DNA of 64,000 nucleotides from the NCBI RefSeq assembly GCF_002583555.1, contig NZ_BEGX01000045.1:9020-73019 (forward strand). Reading direction: 5' to 3'. A program made the translations under genes and the position numbers. A model generated the notes under the pieces. It ran no database searches and was not told where the DNA came from. It saw only the letters and a program-made list of their open reading frames with translations. Positions 25,207 to 33,091 of this stretch are shown here, in pieces (position 1 is the stretch's first letter; each line of letters opens with the position of its first letter). The DNA comes from Pseudonocardia sp. N23. GTDB taxonomy: Bacteria; Actinomycetota; Actinomycetes; Mycobacteriales; Pseudonocardiaceae.

Positions 25207-26007
25207 ATGGCGGGACAGGCCGAACCGGGCGCGGAGCGCAGCAGTGGCCGGGTGCAGTCCGTCGAGCGCACCTTCGAGCTGCTCGAGGCGATGAGCGACC
25301 TCGGCGGTACGGCCGGGCTCTCGCAGCTCGCCGCCCGCCTCGGGCTCCCGCTCCCGACGATCCACCGCCTCGTCCGCACCCTCGTCGACCTCGGCTACGT
25401 GCGTCAGCAGCCGTCCCGCGAGTACGCGCTCGGCCCCCGGCTGATGCGGCTCGGCGAGCACGCCTCGCGGCTGCTCGGCACCTGGGCCATGCCCCACCTG
25501 CGCGACCTGGTCGACGAGATCGGCGAGAGCGCCAACCTCGCGATGCTCGACGGTGACCACGTCGTCTACACCGCCCAGGTCCCGGGCGTGCACTCGATGC
25601 GGATGTTCACCGAGGTCGGCAGGCGTGCGCAGGTGCACTGCACGGCTGTCGGCAAGGCGATGCTCGCGCTGATGCCGCGCGAGCAGGCGGACGTGATCGT
25701 CCGCGGCTCCGTCATGACACCGCAGACCGGCCACACGATCGTCACGCTCGACGGCTTCCACACCGAGCTCGCGCGGGTCAAGGAGATGGGCTACGCCGTC
25801 GACAACGAGGAGCAGGAGATCGGCGTCCGCTGCGTCGCGGTCGCCGTCCCCGGCCGGACGCCCCGGGCCGCGTTCTCCATCTCGGGACCCTCTCCGCGGA
25901 TGACCGACGCCCTGATCCACCGCGCAGTGCCGCTCCTGCGTCGCGCCGCCGAGGGTGTTGCGGGGGAGCTGGACGAGTCCGGTCCCGGCACGGCCAAGGT
26001 CGGCTGA
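25207..26007 (+). CDS. IclR family transcriptional regulator, probable glyoxylate regulator
   Basis: 266-residue regulator. The N-terminal winged HTH (VERTFELLEAMSDL, LSQLAARLGLPLPTIHRLVRTL) spans residues 18-75, followed by the IclR effector domain with HCTAVGKAMLA and the glyoxylate-regulator-like GYAVDNEEQEIGVRCVAVAV block near 200. By context it controls hyi-glxR-gcl-glxK; AllR/GclR-type relatives respond to glyoxylate or allantoin (family knowledge). ATG at 25207 preferred; GTG at 25195 is an in-frame alternative. The longer frame starting at 25126 would begin inside the operator and is rejected. Confidence 0.88.
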   Translation: MAGQAEPGAERSSGRVQSVERTFELLEAMSDLGGTAGLSQLAARLGLPLPTIHRLVRTLVDLGYVRQQPSREYALGPRLMRLGEHASRLLGTWAMPHLRDLVDEIGESANLAMLDGDHVVYTAQVPGVHSMRMFTEVGRRAQVHCTAVGKAMLALMPREQADVIVRGSVMTPQTGHTIVTLDGFHTELARVKEMGYAVDNEEQEIGVRCVAVAVPGRTPRAAFSISGPSPRMTDALIHRAVPLLRRAAEGVAGELDESGPGTAKVG

Positions 26008-26020
26008 CGCCGGCTGCCGG

Positions 26021-26392
26021 TCAGGCCTGGTCGGCCTGCTGCGCGGCGACGGCCTCACGGACCTTGTCCATGTCGACCTCGCGCACCTTGCCGATGAGCT
26101 CGTCGAACGCGGGCGCCGGCAGCGCACCGGGCTCGGCGTAGATCACCAGGCCGTCACGCACGGCCATCACGGTCGGGATCGAGGAGATGCCGAAGGCCTG
26201 CGCGAGCTCGACCTGCGCCTCGGTGTCGACCTTCGCGAAGGTGATGTCGTCGTACTTCTCGGAGGCCTCCTCGAAGACCGGCCCGAACTGGCGGCAGGGT
26301 CCGCACCATGCCGCCCAGAAGTCGACGAATACGGTGCCGCCCGAGCCGACGACCTCGTCGAAGTTGTCGGTGGTCAGTTCAACTGTCGCCAT
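26021..26392 (-). CDS. trxA: thioredoxin
   Basis: 123-residue thioredoxin. FVDFWAAWCGPCRQFGP carries the WCGPC redox centre near residue 32, followed by VDTEAQ and the cis-proline SIPTVM. The last 20 residues (KVREVDMDKVREAV) form an extra helix compared with E. coli TrxA. Its ATG lies inside the 3' end of the large membrane protein gene (14-base overlap), so its expression is probably coupled to that gene. It ends 13 bases from the convergent iclR stop. Confidence 0.92.
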   Translation of the reverse strand: MATVELTTDNFDEVVGSGGTVFVDFWAAWCGPCRQFGPVFEEASEKYDDITFAKVDTEAQVELAQAFGISSIPTVMAVRDGLVIYAEPGALPAPAFDELIGKVREVDMDKVREAVAAQQADQA

Positions 26393-28817
26393 GGGGGGCA
26401 CAACGGCCAGACCGAGCGTTCTGTTCCCGGCTCTCCTCCTCCCGGGTGACCCGCGCCGCCTCGTCGCGGCGCACCGCACGCACCAGGCGCGCGACCGCGG
26501 CGTCGTACTGCGGTTCCAGCCAGTAGCCCCCGTGCACGCGGTCGTACGGGTCCGCCAGCGGAGCGAGATCGACACCCGGGTCGACGCCCGGGTCCGCACC
26601 GAGCTGCGTGCCCGGCTCGTCGATCAGGTCGTCGACCGGACCACCGACGGGGTCGGTGTCGCGCCACATGTTCCGCCAGCGGCCCTCGAGGCGGCGGTCC
26701 AGCGCCGTCGTTGCGGCCGCGTCGAACCAGGCGGGGAAGAACTCGCCGTACAGGTGCTGCCACGGCGACCCGAAGGTGAACAGCGCGACGGGACCCAGCG
26801 GCGCGGGCGCCAGCAACAGGGCCGTGCCGGCGACGACCGACCCCTGGCTGTGGGCAGCGACGACCAGCGGCGCCCCCGCCCCGGCCGGGCCCGGCCCCGC
26901 CCCGGCGGCGATCCGCGCCGCCAGCCCCGTCACGGCCCGGTCGGAGTACGTCGGCGGAGCGAGCGGATGGAACCACCTCGGCCAGAACGTGCCGACGTCC
27001 CACAGCACCCCGATGCCCCGGCGCACCGAGACGCTGCGGACGGCGGCGTGCATGCGGCGCAGGAGCAGCAGGGTCGGCAGCAGCACCGCCAGCGAGAGCG
27101 CCAGGTCGGCGAAGGTGCGCGGCGGCACCGGCACTCCCAGTACCTGCACCGACCAGCCCGCCCGCAATGCCACGACGACCAGCACGGCCACCCCGGCGAC
27201 CGACAACGCGACGCCCACCCAGCCGGCCGCGCCCAGCCGGCGGTGCCGGCCAGCGGCCACGACCCCGGCGAGCACCAGCGCCACGAGGGCCACGACGACG
27301 CTCGTCGACACCACCGGCGGGATCGACGCGAGCGACGGCAGGTCGCCCCGCACCAGCGCGACCACCACCCCGGTGCCCGCGACCGCCGCCCCCAGGACCG
27401 CGAGCAACGCGGTCAGCCAGGACGCACGGATCGTCAAGGCGCGCAACGCCACCGGCGCGGGCAGCGTCCTGCGCCTGCCCACCGCGACGAACCGCAGGGC
27501 CAGCCAGGCGAACGCGACGACGACCAGCGTCGCGGTGAGGATCGTCGTGAACGCCGCCGCCATCCAACCGACCGCCTCGCCCACGACGAGCCCGCCGCCG
27601 ACCAGCCGCGCCACCTGCTCGGCCAGCCCCGCACCCAGCGCCGCACCGGTCGCCGCCGCGATCAGCAGGATCGCCGGCGCATTGGCCCGGCGCAGGTCGG
27701 CGTGGCGGGCCCGGCCGTCGCGGCGCCGCCCCGGACCACCCACCACCGCCATCGCGACCGCCACGACGAGCAACGCCACCGTCAGCCACAATGCCGAGCC
27801 GCGTATCGCGGGCAGGAACGGCGTCGCCACCACCCAGGCAGGCGTGATCCCGGCCGACGCCGCGACCGCTGCCGCCACGGCGAGCACCGGCAACGGCCAC
27901 GTCCCGTGCCGGACCAGCGCCGCGGGCGGGAGCCCACGACCGCGGACAGGCCCCGCACCCACCGGGTCGCGCGGCGCGCCGTCGGCGAGGCTCACCAGGC
28001 ACAGCAGGACGGCGACGACGCCCAGCCCCGCGACCGCCACCCAGAACCCGACCCGGCCCAGGAGCTCCCAGACCCCGCCGCGCGCGGCACCCGGCCAGCA
28101 CCCGACGAGCCCGAGGACGCCCAGCGCCGCCCCGAGGTGCAGCCGGCGCAGCGCCACGTTGACACCGGGGCTGTCCCACATCGGCTGCTGGTCGTGGTGC
28201 AGCGACACCCGGCCCGCCGGGTCCGTCCACACCGACCAGGGATCGACACGGCGCTGCGCCGGCCGCTGCCGGATCCGGCTGAGGAACACCACGACCAGCA
28301 GCACGCCCGTCGCGGCCAGGAACCCGGCGCCGACCACCCAGACCGGTGCCCCGAGCCGGCGCACCAGCCACTGGTATGCGCCCAGATCGGCGACGATCAG
28401 CTGCGCCCACAACACGAACACCACTGTCACGAGCAGACCGCCGACCCGCACCAGCAGCACCGCGAGCCGCACCCGCGGCCCGCGCCGGGCGGGCACGTCG
28501 GGGGAGCCGGGGGCGTCGGGCCCGGCGAGCAGCGCCCAGCCCGCCAGGTTGGCCAGCATGAACGGCAGCAGCACCACGTAGAACGCCTGGTACCAGCGGC
28601 CGGACGTCAACGAGCCCCACGACCACGCCCGCAGCTCCGGCCGCTCGGGCGGGCGCCGCCACTCCGAGATCGCGCCGTCGGCGTCGGTGCCCGTCTCCTC
28701 CGGCCGGTCGACCCGGACGGGCGGGACCAGCTGCAGCATCACCGCGGGCGGCGTCCCGGCCACCCCGTGCACCCGCAGCTCGACGTGACCCTCGCCCATG
28801 GCAGACGACGATCCCAT
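26379..28817 (-). CDS. multi-span membrane protein with lipase-like C-terminal domain
   Basis: 812 residues, not recognised as a named family. About residues 80-560 contain many hydrophobic segments (ten or more candidate membrane helices) with Arg-rich loops. The N-terminal VELRVHGVAGTPP resembles the first strand of an alpha/beta hydrolase, and the C-terminal region has LVVAAHSQGSVVAG (nucleophile elbow, Ser near residue 658), FTFGSPW and a late HGGYW that could supply the His. So a hydrolase fold seems to be split by a membrane insertion. ATG at 28817 or 28799; neither has a good ribosome site. It lies between the DevR-like gene (16 bases) and trxA (overlap). Confidence 0.75.
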   Translation of the reverse strand: MGSSSAMGEGHVELRVHGVAGTPPAVMLQLVPPVRVDRPEETGTDADGAISEWRRPPERPELRAWSWGSLTSGRWYQAFYVVLLPFMLANLAGWALLAGPDAPGSPDVPARRGPRVRLAVLLVRVGGLLVTVVFVLWAQLIVADLGAYQWLVRRLGAPVWVVGAGFLAATGVLLVVVFLSRIRQRPAQRRVDPWSVWTDPAGRVSLHHDQQPMWDSPGVNVALRRLHLGAALGVLGLVGCWPGAARGGVWELLGRVGFWVAVAGLGVVAVLLCLVSLADGAPRDPVGAGPVRGRGLPPAALVRHGTWPLPVLAVAAAVAASAGITPAWVVATPFLPAIRGSALWLTVALLVVAVAMAVVGGPGRRRDGRARHADLRRANAPAILLIAAATGAALGAGLAEQVARLVGGGLVVGEAVGWMAAAFTTILTATLVVVAFAWLALRFVAVGRRRTLPAPVALRALTIRASWLTALLAVLGAAVAGTGVVVALVRGDLPSLASIPPVVSTSVVVALVALVLAGVVAAGRHRRLGAAGWVGVALSVAGVAVLVVVALRAGWSVQVLGVPVPPRTFADLALSLAVLLPTLLLLRRMHAAVRSVSVRRGIGVLWDVGTFWPRWFHPLAPPTYSDRAVTGLAARIAAGAGPGPAGAGAPLVVAAHSQGSVVAGTALLLAPAPLGPVALFTFGSPWQHLYGEFFPAWFDAAATTALDRRLEGRWRNMWRDTDPVGGPVDDLIDEPGTQLGADPGVDPGVDLAPLADPYDRVHGGYWLEPQYDAAVARLVRAVRRDEAARVTREEESREQNARSGRCAPHGDS

Positions 28818-28833
28818 GCCGGGCTGGGCCGAT

Positions 28834-29499
28834 CTAACGTCCGTCGCCCGGCGGGTGATGGTGCCCCGTCCGCCGGCGCCCCGCCGCGTACACGGCCGCC
28901 TCGGTGCGCCGGGCGAAGCCGAGCTTGTGCAGCAACGACGACACGTAGTTCTTGACGGTCTTCTCCGCGAGGAACAGCTCGTCGCCGATCTGACGGTTGG
29001 TCAGGCCCAGCGCGACGAGGTCGAGGATGCGGCGCTCCTGCGGTGACAACGACTCGTAGCGCGGATCGGCCGGCGTGCGCAGCCGCTCGAGCGCGCGCGC
29101 CGCGGTCTCCGGGTCGATCAGGCTGCCGCCCGCGGCGGCCGTCCGCACCGCGTCGACCAGCCCGGCCCCCGCGACATCCTTGAGCAGGTACCCGGCCGCG
29201 CCCGCGACGACCGCACCGAACAGTGCCTGGTCGTCGCTGTACGAGGTCAGCATCAGGCAGGCAGGGGGCGGGTCGAGCAGCGACCGGATGTCGCGGCAGA
29301 CGCTGATGCCCTCGCCGTCGGGGAGCCGGACGTCGAGGATCGCGACGTCGGGGCGCGCCGCGGGCATCCGGGCCAGCGCCTCCGCAGCGGACGCGGCCTC
29401 GCCGACGACCGTGACGTCGTCCTCACGCTCGAGCAGGTGCGCGACACCACGGCGGACGATCTCGTGGTCGTCGACCAGGAACACGGAGATACCGTCCAC
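28834..29499 (-). CDS. devR: NarL/LuxR response regulator, DevR/DosR-like
   Basis: 221-residue two-component regulator. The receiver domain has FLVDDHEIVRRG, AILDVRLPDG (phospho-Asp), TSYSDD and YLLKDV (conserved Lys). The LuxR HTH LSPQERRILDLVALGLTNRQIGDELFLAEKTVKNYVSSLL is at about residues 150-195, quoted here in parts only as a position guide. The C-terminus ends in PPGDGR, matching the mycobacterial hypoxia regulator DosR (PPGDGP). No sensor kinase is adjacent. GTG chosen with GGAGG five bases upstream; the 113-codon upstream extension has no coding character. It is first in a likely operon with the membrane hydrolase and trxA. Confidence 0.85.
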   Translation of the reverse strand: MDGISVFLVDDHEIVRRGVAHLLEREDDVTVVGEAASAAEALARMPAARPDVAILDVRLPDGEGISVCRDIRSLLDPPPACLMLTSYSDDQALFGAVVAGAAGYLLKDVAGAGLVDAVRTAAAGGSLIDPETAARALERLRTPADPRYESLSPQERRILDLVALGLTNRQIGDELFLAEKTVKNYVSSLLHKLGFARRTEAAVYAAGRRRTGHHHPPGDGR

Positions 29500-29677
29500 C
29501 ACGACCTCCTCGTCGAGCGGACCCGAAAATACCGAGGATCGGGGCCGGACGGGACCTTCCGCGACTGCCCGGTTGCACCTGGCCGGCGACGGGCGGCGTG
29601 TCGCGGCGGCGCGCCGGTCGGGATTCCCACCCCGAGGTCGCCTGCGGCGGAAGGTTCTCCCGCACGGCGCCGCGGCG

Positions 29678-30955
29678 TCAACGCTCGTGGACGCCCAGGT
29701 CGACGGCCTTGCCCTCGGGCCGGGCCGCGCCCGCGATGTCGGTCGTCGGGGCCAGCGTCGCGACGCCCGCGTCGATCGCAGCGGAGCCGGTCTGCAGGTG
29801 GAAGTCCCCGCCCGCGGCGTTGACGAACTTCGGGTCACCCGTCGTCAGGTTGTGGTCGAGGGTGAAACCACCGGTTCCACCACTGATCGCCGACGGGTTG
29901 CCGGTCAGGATGTTGTTGCGGATGACGTTCGTCCCGCTGAACCCGCTGGTGCTGAACACGATCCCGGCCCGCTTGTTGTTGTAGGCCACGTTGTTCAGGA
30001 TGCGGATGTTCGACATCGTGCCGCTGCCCTCCTTCCACAGCCCGATGCCGCCACCGGCATTGCCGGTCAGCACGTTGTTGTAGATGTCGATGTTCGACAG
30101 GCGCTTCGTGGGGGAGTACGACTCGACGGCCACGAGGATTCCGGGCTTGGAGGAGTTGGTCGCGCCGGTCACGACGTTGTCGAAGATCTTCACATCGTGG
30201 ACGGAGTCGGCGTAGATGTTCGGGCCGCGGTTGTTGTGGACGCGGTTGCCGTGCACGAGGGCGTTGCGCGTCTCGTACTTGACGTCGATCCCCTCCTCAC
30301 CGTTGTCGTGCACCTGGTTGTTCTTGATGTCGACGGTGTCGTAGCCGACGAGGCTCATCGCCTCGTTCGACGCGGCGGTTCCGGCCTGGTTCGTGTGGTG
30401 CACGTTGTTGCCGGCGATCACCGCGTTCGCACCGTCGAGGAGGACCAGTCCGCCGTTGCGGGTGTTCGACACCTCGGTGTCGGAGATCTGGATGTTCGAT
30501 GCCTTGGCGCCGTAGATGCCATGCGTCGGCGAGTTCGTGACCGTCAGGCCGGCGATCTTGATGTACGAACGCCCGTCGAGGCTGACGAGACCGTTGCCGC
30601 TCTTGAGGCTGTTCTTCCCGTCGACGACGACCTTGGCACCCGCCTTGCTGCGCAACGTGATGTACCCGGCCGACGCGCTGCCGCTGGTCGGGAACCTCAG
30701 CGCCTCCGCGTAGGTGCCCGCGGACACCTCGACGGTGTCGCCGGCCTTCGCCGCGTCGAGCGCCGACTGGATCGTCTTGTAGGTGCCGGCCGCGCCGACG
30801 CCGAGCGTCTGCGGTGCCGCGGAGGCGACGCCGTGGATGGCGAAGCCCGCGCCGATGGCGACCGCGGCGGCGGCGACGAACGTCTGCCGGCGCCGGGCGG
30901 GCGTCCATCGTCGACGCGCCGGGCGCGCAGGGGAGGTAGCTCGATGTGAAGTCAT
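29678..30955 (-). CDS. secreted right-handed beta-helix protein
   Basis: 425 residues. A twin-arginine-rich N-region followed by a hydrophobic helix and AxA site (GVASAAPQ, near residue 47) predicts export. The mature part is a parallel beta-helix: GTYKTIQSALDAAKAGDTVEV opens the fold (read in two halves), then about ten rungs with N-N-x-V or H-x-N-x-V turns (GNNVHH, NNQVHDNG, GNRVHNNRG, YNNVLTGN, RNNILTGN). The ending, SAAIDAG and DLGVHER, is typical of DUF1565/pectate-lyase-like proteins. Substrate unknown, perhaps a polysaccharide. GC content is lower and Asn codons commoner than in neighbours. Confidence 0.83.
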   Translation of the reverse strand: MTSHRATSPARPARRRWTPARRRQTFVAAAAVAIGAGFAIHGVASAAPQTLGVGAAGTYKTIQSALDAAKAGDTVEVSAGTYAEALRFPTSGSASAGYITLRSKAGAKVVVDGKNSLKSGNGLVSLDGRSYIKIAGLTVTNSPTHGIYGAKASNIQISDTEVSNTRNGGLVLLDGANAVIAGNNVHHTNQAGTAASNEAMSLVGYDTVDIKNNQVHDNGEEGIDVKYETRNALVHGNRVHNNRGPNIYADSVHDVKIFDNVVTGATNSSKPGILVAVESYSPTKRLSNIDIYNNVLTGNAGGGIGLWKEGSGTMSNIRILNNVAYNNKRAGIVFSTSGFSGTNVIRNNILTGNPSAISGGTGGFTLDHNLTTGDPKFVNAAGGDFHLQTGSAAIDAGVATLAPTTDIAGAARPEGKAVDLGVHER

Positions 30956-31449
30956 GTCTCTCTCAATCCGCTGTCAGTCGCGTGGGGAGCGGGACTGCGA
31001 ACGTGACTTCGGAACGCGTGATGGGCGCGTTACAGAGCGTCGGCTCACGAATGGGGCTGGTGAGGTGCATGTGGGTTAAGCGGGCTGCGGGAGGCCTTGA
31101 GGTTGGCCAACGAACGGGTGAAGTCAGGGCTGATTCGCCGAGGTGGGCGCGGTTCGCGCGCATCGCCCGGTTGCCGAGCTCACTTTCACCGTGACGGCCG
31201 CGTGATCGAGGCTCTCACGAGCCGCCCCGTTCCTGCCGGGCGCATGCATTCCCGGGGGACGGAAGGGGTCCCGGAGGCAGGCCGGCGTCGGACGCCGTGC
31301 CGGGTCGCGGCGGCAACCCTCTCCAGCGAGCCGGCTCGAGGCCGGTTCCGAGCACCGGGGAGCCGGTCCGACGTCGAGTTCGCCGAGGGGTGCGGAGTCC
31401 CTGTCGGGACGGCGCAGGGAGGCCGACGATGTGCGCCGGAACGGTGTGG
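30956..31449. other. 494-bp intergenic region, no gene seen
   Basis: Between the beta-helix gene start and the tRNA. No credible coding frame on either strand. The part next to the beta-helix gene is relatively AT-rich and may hold its promoter and a long leader, but I could not assign clear -35/-10 boxes or match a known riboswitch. Confidence 0.5.
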
Positions 31450-31526
31450 TGGTGCCCCCGGTGCGACTCGAACGCACACTGGGCGGATTTTGAGTCCGCT
31501 GCCTCTGCCGATTGGGCTACGGGGGC
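31450..31526 (-). tRNA. tRNA-Leu (anticodon CAA) with short variable arm
   Basis: Folds as a complete cloverleaf: acceptor GCCCCCG/CGGGGGC, D stem GCC/GGC, anticodon stem GCGGA/TCCGC with loop CTCAAAA (anticodon CAA, UUG codons), T stem GTGCG/CGCAC with TTCGAGT, discriminator A and an encoded CCA followed by a second CCA. 74 nt without CCA. The variable region is only five bases, unlike ordinary bacterial tRNA-Leu, which has a long class II arm. Confidence 0.9.
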
Positions 31527-31634
31527 CGGTTGCAACGTGTCTCCGGACACGAAAGGGAGATCGTTGGCTGGGCTCGAAGCGTAGCCCGATAGCCTTGCCC
31601 CTTCGCAATCGCCCCACGCTGAAGGAGTGACCCG

Positions 31635-32270
31635 GTGGCTCAGCAGGTTTCCGAGGACGGCCACGACGCCGCAGAGGCGGCGGGACCCGCCCCGGGCTGG
31701 CGGGTTCTCGTCGCCGAGGACGAGGCGTTGATCCGCCTCGACCTCACCGAGATGCTCTCCGAGGAGGGCTATCAGATCGCGGGCGAGGCCGGAGACGGCG
31801 AGGCCGCGATCGACATGGCACGCGACCTCAAGCCCGATCTCGTCATCATGGACATCAAGATGCCCAAGAAGGACGGCATCGAGGCGGCGGGCACGATCGT
31901 CGAGGAGCGCATCGCCCCCGTCGTCATGCTCACGGCGTTCAGCCAGCGCGATCTCATCGAGCGGGCCCGTGACGCGGGTGCGATGGCGTACCTGGTGAAG
32001 CCGTTCGCCCGCCACGAGCTGGTCCCGGCCATCGAGCTGGCCGTGTCCCGGTTCGCCGAGAAGCGTGCCCTCGAGGACGAGGTCGCGACGCTGTCGGAGC
32101 GGCTGGAGACCCGGAAGGTCGTCGACCGGGCGAAGGGTCTGCTGATGACCAAGCAGAACATGTCGGAGCCGGAGGCGTTCCGCTGGATCCAGCGCACCGC
32201 GATGGACCGCCGGACCACGATGAAGGCGGTCGCTGACGCGATCGTCGACGGGCTCGCCGAGCCCAAGTGA
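31635..32270 (+). CDS. pdtaR: ANTAR-domain response regulator PdtaR
   Basis: 211-residue two-component response regulator that binds RNA to relieve transcription termination. Receiver domain: VLVAEDEALIRLDL, VIMDIKMPKKDG (phospho-Asp near residue 75), MLTAFSQ, YLVKPF. The C-terminal ANTAR three-helix domain begins near residue 150 (KVVDRAKGLLMTKQNMSEPEAF) with the conserved Ala and aromatic positions. Matches Rv1626 (PdtaR). GTG start with GAAGGAG seven bases upstream. The cognate kinase PdtaS is not in the window. Confidence 0.93.
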   Translation: MAQQVSEDGHDAAEAAGPAPGWRVLVAEDEALIRLDLTEMLSEEGYQIAGEAGDGEAAIDMARDLKPDLVIMDIKMPKKDGIEAAGTIVEERIAPVVMLTAFSQRDLIERARDAGAMAYLVKPFARHELVPAIELAVSRFAEKRALEDEVATLSERLETRKVVDRAKGLLMTKQNMSEPEAFRWIQRTAMDRRTTMKAVADAIVDGLAEPK

Positions 32271-32309
32271 CGCGGGCCTGATCCGGCCGGACGTACGGTC
32301 CGGACAGAC

Positions 32310-32349
32310 ACGAACGCCGCCGGGGTCCTCGGACCCCGGCGGCGTTCGT
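32310..32349. terminator. bidirectional terminator between pdtaR and livF
   Basis: Perfect 18-bp stem with CTCG tetraloop, in the 107-bp gap between the convergent genes. Very stable; serves both transcripts. Confidence 0.85.
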
Positions 32350-32377
32350 CGTCTCGCGGGCGGTACCTGCGCGGGCG

Positions 32378-33091
32378 TCAGGCGACGCCCAGGTACGCCT
32401 CCTTGATCGCCGGGTCGGCCAGCAGCTCCTTGCCGGTGCCCGACTTGGTGATCCGGCCCGTCTCGATGACGTAGGCCCGGTGCGCGCGCTGCAGTGCCTG
32501 CTGGGCGTTCTGCTCGACGAGCAGCACCGTCGTGCCCTGGCTGTTGATCTCGGTGATGATCCGGAAGATCTGCTGGATGAACTGTGGCGCAAGGCCCATC
32601 GACGGTTCGTCGAGCAGCAGCAGCCGCGGCTTGGCCATCAGGGCCCGGCCGATCGCGAGCATCTGCTGCTCGCCACCGGACAGGGTGCCTCCCGCCTGGG
32701 ACCTGCGTTCCGCGAGCCGCGGGAACAGCTCGAAGACCCGGTCGAGGTCGGGCCCTAGGTCCTTGCGGTCCTTACGGCTGTAGGCGCCCATGTCGAGGTT
32801 CTCCAGCACCGTCATGCCGGGGAACACGCCGCGGCCCTCGGGGCTCTGCGAGATGCCCCGCACGACCCGCAGGTCGGCCCGCAGCGAGCCGATGTCCTCG
32901 CCGTCGAAGCGCAGCGTGCCCGACGAGACGGGCCGGATCCCCGAGATGACCCGCATCGTCGTGGTCTTGCCCGCGCCGTTGGCCCCGATGAGGGTGACGA
33001 TCTCGCCCTCGTCGACGTGCAGGGTGAGGTCGTGCAGTGCCTGGATGCGCCCGTAGTGGGCGGACAGGGACTCGAGCTCAAGCAGTGGCAT
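32378..33091 (-). CDS. livF: branched-chain amino acid ABC transporter ATPase LivF
   Basis: 237-residue cytoplasmic ATPase. Walker A GANGAGKTT near residue 37, signature TLSGGEQQML near 137, Walker B LLLLDEPS, and the LivF-typical ending KEAYLGV. Pairs with LivG under the LivH/LivM channel. Overlaps the livG stop by 14 bases; last gene of the five-gene liv operon. Confidence 0.95.
   Translation of the reverse strand: MPLLELESLSAHYGRIQALHDLTLHVDEGEIVTLIGANGAGKTTTMRVISGIRPVSSGTLRFDGEDIGSLRADLRVVRGISQSPEGRGVFPGMTVLENLDMGAYSRKDRKDLGPDLDRVFELFPRLAERRSQAGGTLSGGEQQMLAIGRALMAKPRLLLLDEPSMGLAPQFIQQIFRIITEINSQGTTVLLVEQNAQQALQRAHRAYVIETGRITKSGTGKELLADPAIKEAYLGVA

Noticed and set aside
26187-28955. 922-codon open frame on the plus strand
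   Set aside because: It is antisense to the large membrane protein; composition is Arg/Pro/His-rich shadow coding caused by high GC, with no domain.
30956-31449. Riboswitch such as the ydaO/c-di-AMP type upstream of the secreted beta-helix gene
   Set aside because: The long spacer invited it, but I could not match conserved riboswitch core sequences or draw a convincing fold.
31450-31526. tRNA as a phage attachment site
   Set aside because: No integrase, direct repeat of the tRNA 3' end or foreign-looking island is present on either side.
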